From positions 310,001-374,000 of the forward strand of contig JAJFGO010000021.1 in NCBI GenBank assembly GCA_021776095.1: a DNA stretch of 64,000 bases. Reading direction: 5' to 3'. The DNA comes from Kiloniellaceae bacterium (GTDB lineage Bacteria > Pseudomonadota > Alphaproteobacteria > Kiloniellales > J153). Positions 49,267 through 57,596 of the stretch are shown one piece after another; the stretch's first letter is position 1; every line of letters starts with the position of its first letter. Both the position numbers and the translations under genes were made by a program. The notes under the pieces are model-generated. The model made no database searches. It was not told the DNA's origin and was given only the letters and a program-made list of their open reading frames with translations.

Positions 49267-50547
49267 ATGAAAATTCTGGTTGTCGGCTCGGGCGGGCGCG
49301 AGCACGCGTTGTGCTGGAAGATCGCGGCGTCCCCACTGTGCGACAAGCTCTATTGCGCGCCGGGCAACGCCGGAATCGCCCACGAGGCCGAATGCGTGCC
49401 GATCGAGGCGAGCGATCTGGCTGGCTTGTGCGCTTTCGCCGAGGACAAGGCGATCGACTTGGTCCTGGTCGGCCCGGAAGCGCCCTTGGTCGCAGGCCTG
49501 GCGGATCTCTTAACCGAGCAAGGCACCAAGGTTTTCGGGCCGAGCCGCGCCGCCGCCATGCTGGAAGGCTCGAAAGGGTTCTTGAAAGACCTTTGCGCGA
49601 AATACGACATCCCGACCGCCGAATACGGCCGCCTGGCCGATCCGACCTCGGCCAAGAGCTTCGTGCGCGAAAGCGACATGCCCCTGGTCATCAAGGCCGA
49701 CGGATTGGCCGCCGGAAAGGGCGTGGTCATCGCCAACACCTTGGCGGAGGCCGAGGCCACGATCGACGAAATGATGGTCGAAAAGACCTTTGGCGCCGCC
49801 GGAACGTCGTTGGTCATCGAGGAGTTCCTGGAGGGCGAGGAGGTCAGCTTCTTTGCCCTGGTGGACGGCAAGAACATCCTGCCCCTGGCCTCGGCCCAGG
49901 ATCATAAGCGGGCCGGCGAGGGCGAAACCGGACCGAACACGGGCGGCATGGGCGCCTATTCCCCGGCACCGGCCTTGACGCCAAAAATGCAAGCCCGGGT
50001 CATGAAGGAGATCATCGAACCGACGGTGCGCGCCATGGCCGACGAGGGTCAGCCATACAGGGGTGTGCTCTATGCCGGTCTGATGATCACCGAAGACGGG
50101 CCGATGCTGATCGAATACAACGTGCGCTTTGGCGATCCCGAGTGCCAGGTCCTGTGCATGCGCCTGAAATCGGACCTTCTGCCGGCCTTGCTCGCGACAT
50201 GCGACGGCGTGTTGGACACCTTGGATCTGCGCTGGCACGACGATGCCGCCTTGTCGGTGGTCATGGCCGCCCAGGGATATCCCGGCGCCTACCGCGAGGG
50301 CACTGAAATCCACGGCGTGGAGAAAGCCGCGGCGCTGGACGACGTGGAGGTCTTTCACGCCGGCACCAAGGCGGGCCCCGGCGGGACCTTGCTTTCGGCC
50401 GGCGGCCGGGTGTTGAACGTGACCGCCAGCGGCCGCACGATCGTCGAGGCCAAGGCCCGCGCCTATGCCGCGGTCGACCTGATCGATTGGCCCGAGGGTT
50501 TTTGCCGGCGCGATATCGCCTGGCGGGTGTCGTCCCAGCACAATTAG
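49267..50547 (+). CDS. purD: Phosphoribosylamine-glycine ligase (GARS)
   Basis: A 426-residue ATP-grasp ligase for the second step of purine synthesis. It starts with [38 protein letters not shown] is the ATP-grasp site, and [18 protein letters not shown] and [12 protein letters not shown] complete the active site. It is divergent from xseA over 90 bp. Confidence 0.97.
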   Translation: MKILVVGSGGREHALCWKIAASPLCDKLYCAPGNAGIAHEAECVPIEASDLAGLCAFAEDKAIDLVLVGPEAPLVAGLADLLTEQGTKVFGPSRAAAMLEGSKGFLKDLCAKYDIPTAEYGRLADPTSAKSFVRESDMPLVIKADGLAAGKGVVIANTLAEAEATIDEMMVEKTFGAAGTSLVIEEFLEGEEVSFFALVDGKNILPLASAQDHKRAGEGETGPNTGGMGAYSPAPALTPKMQARVMKEIIEPTVRAMADEGQPYRGVLYAGLMITEDGPMLIEYNVRFGDPECQVLCMRLKSDLLPALLATCDGVLDTLDLRWHDDAALSVVMAAQGYPGAYREGTEIHGVEKAAALDDVEVFHAGTKAGPGGTLLSAGGRVLNVTASGRTIVEAKARAYAAVDLIDWPEGFCRRDIAWRVSSQHN

Positions 50548-50862
50548 GGCTGGGAGCGCCCGGGGCGCGCAATTCGCCGAATACCCTAGAACAGCCGGGC
50601 GAGTCTCGGGTAGTCTAGGGGCGGGGAGATCGTTGCGAGACCGCCGTCCGGTCAGACCCGTCCAGGGTCGAGCGAGGCGATCGGTCAAAGCGCGCCGGCC
50701 GGCCGGGCCAGTTTCCGGGCGGCAAGGGAACCGAATACGGCTGCTTGGGTGGGAAGCGGCCGATTGGGCGGCGCGGGGTCGGGTTGGATGCCGCGAAGGG
50801 CCATACCCCATTGGCCTGCGTGGCGCATATGGGGAACTTGCGTGCTCCACCAAAGCACCAAG
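50548..50862. other. 315-bp gene-free stretch between purD and the next gene
   Basis: No gene is supported. It has a short GCGCC-CGG-GGCGC hairpin right after purD (about 50556-50568) and a CCCTAGA/TCTAGGG dyad (50584-50590 with 50614-50620). Neither is followed by a T-run. A possible dyad CCCCAT...ATGGGG lies near 50807-50834. Nothing else was identified. Confidence 0.5.
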
Positions 50863-51420
50863 ATGAGGATCTATGAGAAGCTCGTAGCGTCGCTCGGCCG
50901 GGCGCGCCAGGGTAAGCGTGAGCTCGATATCGTAGTCTCGTTCATGCTCGGCGACACCACCAGCGAAACCGGCAAGATGGTCGCGCTTTTGGTCGAGGAA
51001 GGTTATCCCTGGGACGTAATCTCGGACCTGCTCGACGAGGACCTGCCGGCCTATACCTCATCCTTGGATGCTGTCCTACCGGGCGAGAACGTGGTGCTCT
51101 CGGCCTATTCCAGAAAGCGCCGGCAATGGGTCGCCGTGCACCGGACCGTGGACGGCGCGCAGATTTCCGCCTGGGCCGCGACGGAGTGCCTGGCGCGGCG
51201 CCTGGCCGGACTGCAAGCCCGCAAGAGCGCCGCCGTCCAAGCCGCGAACCAGCGCCCAACCCAGGCGCCCCGGCCGGCCGCCCGAAAGGCCCCGGCAGCC
51301 CCGGTGCCTCCAAGACCCGCCGCGGCGCCGCCACACGCCAGGCCGGTGCGCCCGGCCGCACCAAAGCCGATGGCAAAACGCAACACGGAAAGCGGGGACG
51401 AATGGCGAATTTTATTTTAG
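50863..51420 (+). CDS. Protein of unknown function upstream of mipZ
   Basis: A 185-residue soluble protein. The first ~115 residues (MRIYEKLVASLGRARQGKRELDIVV, GDTTSETGKMVALLVEEGYPWDVISDLLDEDLPAYTSSLDA) look like a globular domain reminiscent of small regulatory proteins; the rest is an Ala/Pro-rich disordered tail ending in a basic stretch. No family is recognised. The ATG lies 94 bp before mipZ on the same strand, so it may belong to the same transcription unit. Confidence 0.7.
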   Translation: MRIYEKLVASLGRARQGKRELDIVVSFMLGDTTSETGKMVALLVEEGYPWDVISDLLDEDLPAYTSSLDAVLPGENVVLSAYSRKRRQWVAVHRTVDGAQISAWAATECLARRLAGLQARKSAAVQAANQRPTQAPRPAARKAPAAPVPPRPAAAPPHARPVRPAAPKPMAKRNTESGDEWRILF

Positions 51421-51513
51421 GCCGGGCCCAGGCCATGAGGGCAGCATCCGGCGCGACGGCTGGCCGAAGCGATGCCGGCCGGCCCCGCCGCCATTAAGCC
51501 GAGCCGGACCACC

Positions 51514-52380
51514 ATGGACGACCCCCTGATCCCGGAAACGGCCGGCCGCGCGCGGCCCTATATTATCGTGGTCGGCAACGAGAAGGGCGGCACGGGCAAG
51601 TCGACCACCGCCATGCACCTGATCGTCGCCTTGTTGCAAATGGGGTACCGGGTCGGCAGCATCGATTTGGACGCCCGGCAAAGCACCCTGACGCGCTATC
51701 TGGCGAATCGGCAGGCCTATGCGGAGGCCAGCGGCCATGCCCTGCAAACCCCGACGCATCGACACGTCGCGCGAATTGCCGCGAAAACCAAGGCGGAGGC
51801 CGAAACCCAGGAGCGCGCCAAGCTGCGCCAAGCCTTTCAGGATTTGATGGACTGCAACTTTGTGGTCGTCGATACCCCGGGCAGCGACACCTACCTTTCG
51901 CACCTGGCCCATGAAAATGCGGATACCCTAGTCACGCCGCTGAACGACAGCTTTCTCGATATCGACATGCTGGCCCGGATCGATCGGGAGCGGCGCGAGG
52001 TTTCGGCGCCGAGCCCTTATAGCCAAATGGTTTGGGAAAACAACAATCGGCGGGTCATGGCCGGGCGGCCGCCGGTCGATTGGATCGTCATGCGCAACCG
52101 CCTGACCCACATCGAAGCGCGCAACAAGCGCGAGATCGCGGGTCTAATGGATCAGCTGGCGCACCGCATCGGATTCCGGGTCGCGCCCGGGTTCGGCGAG
52201 CGGGTGATCTTTCGAGAGCTGTTCCTGAAGGGCTTGACCGTGCTCGACTACAGCCACGATAACCCGGACTTGCAAGCGAACCCGAGCCACGACGCCGCCC
52301 GTGGGGAGATCCGCAACCTGCTCGAAGCAATCGGCTTGGTGCAAACGGAACCGGCCCAAACCGAGACTGTAACCGGCTAA
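51514..52380 (+). CDS. mipZ: Division plane positioning ATPase MipZ
   Basis: A 288-residue ParA-like ATPase which forms a bipolar gradient from ParB and inhibits FtsZ near the poles, placing the division site. The deviant Walker A motif is VGNEKGGTGKSTTAMHL near 20, with DLDARQSTLTRYLANR, VVVDTPGSDTYLSHLAHENADTLVTPLNDSFLDIDML and DWIVMRNRLTHIEARNKR following, all MipZ-specific. ATG 51514 is used. MipZ is confined to Alphaproteobacteria, supporting the taxonomic call. Confidence 0.94.
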   Translation: MDDPLIPETAGRARPYIIVVGNEKGGTGKSTTAMHLIVALLQMGYRVGSIDLDARQSTLTRYLANRQAYAEASGHALQTPTHRHVARIAAKTKAEAETQERAKLRQAFQDLMDCNFVVVDTPGSDTYLSHLAHENADTLVTPLNDSFLDIDMLARIDRERREVSAPSPYSQMVWENNNRRVMAGRPPVDWIVMRNRLTHIEARNKREIAGLMDQLAHRIGFRVAPGFGERVIFRELFLKGLTVLDYSHDNPDLQANPSHDAARGEIRNLLEAIGLVQTEPAQTETVTG

Positions 52381-52525
52381 ACGAACCGGTCGGCCGCTGC
52401 GTCGGGCGAGAAAACGGCGCGCATCAAGACGCCGAAGACTTCGACCCGATTGAATGGGATCGAGTCACGACTTTGATCGGGTCACGACCCTGGCCAGATT
52501 TTCGATGAGGGACGTACAAAAGGAA

Positions 52526-52594
52526 GAAGGCGTCAGGTGCGCGGACGCGGGGCCCTTCGCAATGCACTCCGAGGAGTACAACCCTGACGCCTTC
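52526..52594. ncRNA. Candidate structured RNA or regulatory hairpin
   Basis: GAAGGCGTCAGG (52526-52537) pairs perfectly with CCTGACGCCTTC (52583-52594) over a 45-base loop. The loop contains an ACTC/GAGT stem (52566-52569 with 52574-52577) and a TGCG...CGCA pair. No known RNA family is recognised and no T-run follows. Orientation is unknown. Confidence 0.35.
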
Positions 52595-52810
52595 CGAACC
52601 TTGGTCGCCTCGGGGGCTCGAAATCTTTCCGCTCGTGCAACTCCGAGAAGCTACCGATCAGATCGACCCGGCGGCCCGAAGACCGCTAGCCTCATCAGAC
52701 ACACAAACCCTAGGGCCGCGCACCCGACGAACCTGTGACCCCTAAAGATCCTTCCGGTTCGCGTACTTGAAACCCGAAAGCCCCAAGCACGAGAATTATG
52801 ATTATTTATT

Positions 52811-52917
52811 TGGGCGCCGCGAACAATCGCAATCGGAAGTAATCGGCAAGAAATCTGTGGAGCAAATTCGTGTATTTGCACAATCCGCCCACAGATTTTT
52901 CCACAAGACGGCGCCCA
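52811..52917 (+). ncRNA. Candidate small RNA with nested stems
   Basis: Outer stem TGGGCGCCG (52811-52819) with CGGCGCCCA (52909-52917); inner stem AAATCTGTGG (52851-52860) with CCACAGATTT (52889-52898), followed by TT; apical stem GCAAAT (52862-52867) with ATTTGC (52874-52879). All pairs are perfect. A TATGAT at 52797-52802 would place transcription start at about the first base of the outer stem, but no good -35 is seen. It could instead be a terminator with flanking stems. Confidence 0.4.
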
Positions 52918-53045
52918 TGCCGCCATTGACCAAACCACGACTGGTGTTCGCGTCAAGCTTCAACGGAAATCGCGCGCCGTTGCCGCGCACCGGGTCTTAG
53001 GTTCTAATCCGCCCGACAAAAAGATTTGCCGCAGGGAACCGCCGC

Positions 53046-53534
53046 ATGACCGACGACAACGCGCCGTCCAGGACCTTTCCAGTGTCCTGGGATCAATTGC
53101 ACCGCGACGCCAAGGCGCTGGCCTGGCGCTTGATCGAGGCCGGCCCTTGGTGCGGCATTGTCGCCATCACGCGCGGCGGCTTGGTGCCGGCGGCCATCGT
53201 CGCGCGCGAATTGGAAATCCGCCTGATCGATACCTTCTGCGTCGCTACTTACGACGACCAAGAGATCGGCGACGTGCGCATCCTCAAGGGTGTCGAGGGC
53301 AACGGCTACGGTTGGCTGATTATCGACGACCTGGTCGATACGGGCCAGACCGCCAAGGTGGTTCTGGAACAGTTGCCCAAAGCGCACTTGGCAACCGTAT
53401 ATGCGAAACCGGCCGGGCGGCCGCTGGTCAAAACCTTCATTACCGAAGTCAGCCAGGACACCTGGATCCTATTCCCCTGGGATACCGAACTTCGGTCGGT
53501 ACCGCCCCTGGCCCGCGGCATCGCCGGGCGCTAG
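53046..53534 (+). CDS. gpt: Xanthine/guanine phosphoribosyltransferase
   Basis: A 162-residue type I phosphoribosyltransferase that converts xanthine or guanine and PRPP to the nucleotide. The PRPP loop is [16 protein letters not shown] near 96-111, and [36 protein letters not shown] and [17 protein letters not shown] are typical of Gpt. Complete. Its TAG stop lies inside the palindrome at 53531-53567. Confidence 0.92.
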   Translation: MTDDNAPSRTFPVSWDQLHRDAKALAWRLIEAGPWCGIVAITRGGLVPAAIVARELEIRLIDTFCVATYDDQEIGDVRILKGVEGNGYGWLIIDDLVDTGQTAKVVLEQLPKAHLATVYAKPAGRPLVKTFITEVSQDTWILFPWDTELRSVPPLARGIAGR

Positions 53535-53567
53535 AGCATATTCCGATCATATCGAACCATGCTCTAG
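53531..53567. repeat. CTAGAGCAT palindrome between gpt and panB
   Basis: CTAGAGCAT (53531-53539) is the reverse complement of ATGCTCTAG (53559-53567), with CGAT/ATCG (53544-53547 and 53551-53554) inside. It overlaps the gpt stop and lies between convergent genes. Similar AGAGCAT palindromes are common in Alphaproteobacteria. Confidence 0.65.
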
Positions 53568-53582
53568 CCTCGACGTCGGCGG

Positions 53583-54397
53583 TTACGTGAGTTTGAGGTC
53601 CGCGGCCTTGGCCGCGGCAAAGCAATGCCGATCCTCCGGGAAGCGCCGCGCCGTCACATCCTCGGCGTAGCGCGCCACGGCAAGCGAGATATCCCGGTTC
53701 ATCTCGGCGTAGCGCTTGACGAATTTCGGAACAATCTCTCCAGATAGGCCGACCAGATCTTCGGTCACCAGGATCTGTCCGTCGCAGGCTGGGGAGGCGC
53801 CGATGCCGATGGTTGGAATCGGCACCCGCTCGGTAACCCGGCGCGCCACCGGCTCCGTGGTGGCTTCGATCACCACGGCGAAAGCCCGGCCTGCGCGATC
53901 GCGTCGGCGTCCCGCAAGATCCCTTCGGCCGACGCTTCGCTGCGCCCCTGGGTCCGAAATCCGCCCAGGGCCATAACCGATTGCGGCGTAAGTCCGATGT
54001 GCCCGAGAACCGGCACCCCGCGCGAGACGAGAAAGGCCACGGTTTCGGCCATGGCGAGGCCGCCTTCGAGTTTGACGCCCGCGCACCCGGTTTCGGCCAT
54101 GAGCCGGGCCGCGTTGGCGAAGGCTTGCTGCAGCGATTCCTGGTAGCTGCCAAAGGGTATATCGACGATCACGCAGGCCCGCTTCGCCCCGCGCGCACAG
54201 CCTAGCCGTGCGCCACCAATCATGTCGAGCGTCACGGCCAGGGTCGTGTCCATGCCATACAAGACCATGCCCAGGGAATCGCCCACTAACAAAAGATCGA
54301 CATGGGGATCCAATGCCCGGGCCATGGGGGCCGTGTAGGCGGTCAGGCAGACAAGCGGCGCGGCACCCTTGCGCTGCCCCATATCCTGGATGGACAA
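53583..54397 (-). CDS. panB: 3-methyl-2-oxobutanoate hydroxymethyltransferase, frameshifted
   Basis: PanB makes ketopantoate for pantothenate and CoA synthesis. The N-terminal part is read from ATG 54397 ([50 protein letters not shown]). After AIAQAG near 53885 the frame hits a stop at 53870. The expected remainder ([46 protein letters not shown]) lies in another frame and stops at 53583. One G missing from the GGGC run near 53884-53887 explains it. PanB is normally needed, so a sequencing error is likely; the join would give about 270 residues, normal length. Confidence 0.88.
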
Positions 54398-54479
54398 GGA
54401 CTTGTCGGGACGGTCAAGACTCAGCTTCTTGCTCCCAGCGGTGCGCCGACGCCGATCCCTTCGGCATCAGGCTCCGTGG

Positions 54480-54511
54480 TTTATAGGATTGATTTGCTGC
54501 GCTGCAATATA
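54480..54511 (-). promoter_or_regulatory. panB promoter region with the shared TGC-rich motif
   Basis: On the minus strand TATATTGCAGCGCAGCA (54495-54511) matches the motif upstream of the mutase gene at all but one base. A second promoter reading is TTGCAG-N16-TATAAA (54507 to 54480), about 85-110 bp before the panB start. Both share the same bases, so a regulator bound to the TGC motif would affect initiation. Confidence 0.5.
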
Positions 54512-54527
54512 GCGTGCGTCGGCGCGG

Positions 54528-55283
54528 TCAGAAGCCGCCCGCTAGTTCCTCCAAGGCACGCCGATCCGAGATCTCGACCTTGCCGTTGCTCTGCAAGGCA
54601 ATGACGCCGCTTTGTTTCAGTTGGGTGAAGGTGCGGCTTACGGTTTCGGTGGTCAGGCCCAGAAAATCGCCGATGTCGTTTCGGCTCATGGGCACAGAGA
54701 CAGGGTTGTCCTTCTGGCCACGCTGAACCGCCCGGCGCGACAACATAAGCAAAAAAGACGCCACCTTCTCGCGCGCCGTCTTGCGGCCGAGCAAAAGCAT
54801 CTGTTCCTGGGCCACGGCCAGTTCGTGGCTGGCCATGCTTAGCAAGCGATGCTCCATCTTGGGATAGAGTTCCAGCAGGGGCTCAAGCTTTTTCCGGGGG
54901 AAGCGGCACAGGGTCGAGTACGTCACGGCCTCGGCGCTATAGGCGTAGGTCCGGTCGTTTGCGAGGCCGAGGAAATCGCCCGGAAACAAGAAACCGGTCA
55001 TCTGCCGCCGCCCGTCCGGCAACAGCTTATAGATCTTGATTGCCCCGGCGGTAACATTGAAAACGTGCTTGGCCGGCTCGGCCTCGTCGAACAGGGGCTC
55101 CCCCGGGCCCAGCTCGACCAAGGTGACGATGCCCGCCATGTCGGCGACCTCCTGGTCGTCCAAGGCCGCGCACAGGGTCAAATGGCGGACGCTACAGGCG
55201 CTGCAGGGCGAGGCCGGGCCCCCGGGCCGCGATCTCGCACCCGGCAGATTGTCTGTCATCTTCTTGATCTCAAAGGACGCCAT
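54528..55283 (-). CDS. fnr: Fnr/FixK-type Crp family transcription regulator with four cysteines
   Basis: About 251 residues. The N-terminal cysteine cluster PCSACSVRHLTLCAAL plus Cys in STLCRFPRKK gives the four ligands expected for a [4Fe-4S] oxygen sensor. The cyclic-nucleotide-binding-like fold follows, then the HTH SRNDIGDFLGLTTETVSRTFTQLKQSGVI near the C terminus. ATG 55283 is used, with ATG 55259 as alternative. It is divergent from the gene at 55479, and an FNR-type box lies between them, suggesting autoregulation and control of anaerobic genes. Confidence 0.88.
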   Translation of the reverse strand: MASFEIKKMTDNLPGARSRPGGPASPCSACSVRHLTLCAALDDQEVADMAGIVTLVELGPGEPLFDEAEPAKHVFNVTAGAIKIYKLLPDGRRQMTGFLFPGDFLGLANDRTYAYSAEAVTYSTLCRFPRKKLEPLLELYPKMEHRLLSMASHELAVAQEQMLLLGRKTAREKVASFLLMLSRRAVQRGQKDNPVSVPMSRNDIGDFLGLTTETVSRTFTQLKQSGVIALQSNGKVEISDRRALEELAGGF

Positions 55284-55430
55284 CTCGGCCTGCAGGTCAT
55301 TCAAGAGCCAGCTAATATTTTTACACGGCCACGCATATGAATCCAGCCTCTCGCTGGCCACGTTAACCATGGCGCAAAAAAAGCCGGAGCCGGAACAGGT
55401 CCCGGGCAGCCTAGCGCGCTGCGCCTGCCA

Positions 55431-55444
55431 TTGATGTAGGTCAA
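55431..55444. promoter_or_regulatory. FNR/FixK box
   Basis: TTGATGTAGGTCAA matches TTGAT-N4-ATCAA with one mismatch. It lies between the divergent fnr gene and the gene at 55479, about 150 bp from the fnr start and 35 bp from the other start. Confidence 0.75.
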
Positions 55445-55478
55445 GGACGGTCCCGGCGCCAGCCCCCAGCATACCGCC

Positions 55479-56024
55479 TTGGCCATACAAATCGCCTATG
55501 GACTCTTCGTGCGAGAACTGATCACAAAACCGCTATCCGGCAAGCTAGTCGACCAGGCCTTCCCTCTTGTGCAGGCCGCCTTGCCAAGTGTCGATTTGGA
55601 ACAATGGCGCCACTTCGCGGGGCAACTGATCTGCCCTGAGGCACCCGACAACACCGGTATCCTAAGTGTGCTGACGGAGCAGGGCTATATCGCCGGCTTG
55701 AGTATCTATCGCATCGAGCCGAGCCTTGCCCACGGGCCCGTGCTGATCGCCGACCATTTCATGGCCCTCGACCTTTTCAATCGCGCGGCCGTCGTCAACG
55801 CCCTGGCAGATTTCCTGGAGGATCTAGCCCGGCGGCGCGGCTGCACCGCTTTGCACACACATATCCCGGAAAAAGACGGGGTATGGCAGGGTCCGGCCGA
55901 TGGTCTGGTCTCGATCTTGCGCGATCGCGGCCACGCCATCGAATCCCTGCGTTTGTGCAAGCAGTTCGGCAACGCCGCGCAACTTACGGTCGGGACCCCT
56001 CGCGATCGGGCAAGATTAGCGTAA
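55479..56024 (+). CDS. Unknown protein, possibly N-acetyltransferase-like
   Basis: About 181 residues with a TTG start; GTG at 55509 (VRELITKPL) is an alternative. The hydrophobic strand and helix pattern (ILSVLTEQGYIAGLSIYRIEPSL, VVNALADFLEDLARRRGCTALHTHIPE, GLVSILRDRGHAIESLRLCKQF) is compatible with a GNAT-like fold but no A-motif is convincing. It is divergent from fnr with an FNR box 35 bp upstream. The 3' end overlaps the histidine kinase gene by 41 bp on the other strand. Confidence 0.65.
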   Translation: MAIQIAYGLFVRELITKPLSGKLVDQAFPLVQAALPSVDLEQWRHFAGQLICPEAPDNTGILSVLTEQGYIAGLSIYRIEPSLAHGPVLIADHFMALDLFNRAAVVNALADFLEDLARRRGCTALHTHIPEKDGVWQGPADGLVSILRDRGHAIESLRLCKQFGNAAQLTVGTPRDRARLA

Positions 56025-57390
56025 ATCGGGTGCCTTCGGCGGTCGAAGCCGCCAAGCGCAAATCACCGCCATGGGCGCGCATCAATTCGCGCGCGATCGC
56101 CAGACCCAATCCTGTACCGCCCGGCCGCGCGGCTCCGGCAAAGGGCTTGAACAGATTTTCCCGCGCCTTGGTCGCCAAGCCCGGACCGTTGTCGGCCACT
56201 TCGATGAGCACCTGATCGCCGTCCCGCCGGGCGCTCACCTCAACCCGCGCCGCGCCGGCATGGATTGAATTCAGGCTGAGGTTGCTCAGAACCCGGTGCA
56301 GTTGCTCCTGATCCGCCTCGATCTCGAAGGCGCCGTCGATCAGGCAGCCGAGCGCCGGGGATCCGTTGACCTTTTCCGGCAGATTTTCGCGCACTGTGGC
56401 GACCAGTTCGGTTAAATCGAAGCGCGTCGGTTCGATCCTGGGCGCGCCGTGACGGGTATAATCGAGGGTCTGGGCGCAGAGGTCGACGGCGCGGTCTATA
56501 GCGCCCATCAGGGTTGGGGTCACGCGCTGAACCTCTGGGTCGCCGCTGCCCATCAGCCGGTCCGAGACCAGGCGCGCGGTGGCCAAGATATTTCGCAGAT
56601 CGTGATTGATCTTGGTCACGGCGGTGCCAAGCGCGGCCAAACGCGCGCGTTGCTGCAGGGCATCGCGCAAGCCGCGCTGCATGTTGGCCAATTCGCGCCG
56701 GGCAACGCCGATTTCGTCGCTACGCCCGGTCGGCTGGGCGATCCTCGACGCATCCTCGGGATTATCGCGGAATCGCGCCATGTTCGCGGTCAGGCGGCGC
56801 ATGGGCCGCACCATGAGCAAGTGAAGGCTGAGATAGACCAACGCCGCGGTGAACAGCGAAATGACGAAAGACAAGCCCAGGATCCGGTTGCCATAACCGA
56901 TCATGAGGGCGCGCAGTTCGGCCTCGTCGAGAACGATCTCCACGACCACCTCGGGATTCTTCGGCGAGGCCCCAACCACCCGCAGCACGCGGCGACCGTC
57001 GCCCATCAAGGTTCCCAGCGCGCTTCCGATCAGGCCGAAAAAATGGGTGTCGCGCAGATCGACGCTGGCATCCAACCGGTCGGGCTTGGCGCTCATCAGC
57101 ATCAGCTTGCCTGCGCCCGGCTTGGTCATAGCCACCATATAGGCGCCGACATGAGTCAGCAGCTCGCGCTCCAATTCTTCGCCGACCATATTGTCGGGAG
57201 TCGCCTCGAGGGCCAGGATCGCCAGGTGCGCATCGGCCAAACGTTCTTCCAGATAGGTCAGCCGAAAACGCCCGATGGACGGCGCGAAAATCAAGACCTC
57301 CGCCAACATCACGAAGGCGATCGTCAAGAGCAACAGCTTGGCCGACAGGCTCTTGGCCAGCGGCGGCAGTCTTAAATTGGTCACCGTCAT
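55984..57390 (-). CDS. Orphan sensor histidine kinase
   Basis: A 468-residue membrane kinase. The first helix (LSAKLLLLTIAFVMLAEVLIFAP) and a second (LGLSFVISLFTAALVYLSLHLL) bracket a periplasmic sensor domain of about 140 residues. A HAMP follows (RRLTANMARFRDNPED), then the H-box LGTAVTKINHDLRNILATARL, where His precedes DLRN, an N-box NLSLNSIHAGA and G-boxes ADNGPGL and GGTGLGLAIAREL. No response regulator is adjacent. Ligand unknown. Confidence 0.9.
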   Translation of the reverse strand: MTVTNLRLPPLAKSLSAKLLLLTIAFVMLAEVLIFAPSIGRFRLTYLEERLADAHLAILALEATPDNMVGEELERELLTHVGAYMVAMTKPGAGKLMLMSAKPDRLDASVDLRDTHFFGLIGSALGTLMGDGRRVLRVVGASPKNPEVVVEIVLDEAELRALMIGYGNRILGLSFVISLFTAALVYLSLHLLMVRPMRRLTANMARFRDNPEDASRIAQPTGRSDEIGVARRELANMQRGLRDALQQRARLAALGTAVTKINHDLRNILATARLVSDRLMGSGDPEVQRVTPTLMGAIDRAVDLCAQTLDYTRHGAPRIEPTRFDLTELVATVRENLPEKVNGSPALGCLIDGAFEIEADQEQLHRVLSNLSLNSIHAGAARVEVSARRDGDQVLIEVADNGPGLATKARENLFKPFAGAARPGGTGLGLAIARELMRAHGGDLRLAASTAEGTRFTLILPDREGSRP

Positions 57391-57512
57391 GGCGCAACTA
57401 TACCATGAAGGGAACCGTACATAAATCTAGTGGAATGGCGCAGCCGAAAATCGCGCTTCAGACTGGATACCGGTCCGAGACTGGGGCGTATCGCGGCACG
57501 CTGGGTGGCGCG

Positions 57513-57554
57513 CCGCTACCGTCCAAGGGAGAGGGAGGGTTTGGACGGTAGCGG
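57513..57554. repeat. Perfect 14-bp hairpin downstream of the CNPC-repeat gene
   Basis: CCGCTACCGTCCAA (57513-57526) pairs perfectly with TTGGACGGTAGCGG (57541-57554) over a 14-base G-rich loop. It lies about 43 bp after the CNPC gene stop and 120 bp from the kinase start. On the minus strand no T-run follows, so it may be an attenuating or mRNA-stabilising hairpin rather than a standard terminator. Confidence 0.6.
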
Positions 57555-57596
57555 ACGCGCCGGCACCTCAGCAATTAAAGGCCAGCCATTTTTGAA

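Larger units (their letters stand above)
52381..53045. other. 665-bp intergenic region with strong RNA-like inverted repeats
   Basis: No protein gene is supported. It holds two separate structured segments listed below (52526-52594 and 52811-52917), with an unusually A+T-rich stretch at 52792-52811. It is the largest gap in the window and lies between mipZ and the phosphoribosyltransferase gene, both on the plus strand. Confidence 0.6.

Noticed and set aside
48023-49270. Long plus-strand frame over xseA
   Set aside because: Antisense shadow; xseA on the minus strand has full family motifs.
52766-52802. Heat-shock sigma promoter CTTGAAA...CCCC
   Set aside because: Spacing of 8 bp between the elements is too short for the known sigma-32 class.
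52851-52910. DnaA-box-like TTTTCCACA and A+T-rich stretch, a possible replication origin
   Set aside because: Only one imperfect box, no repeat array and no dnaA, hemE or parAB neighbours. The bases are better explained by paired stems.
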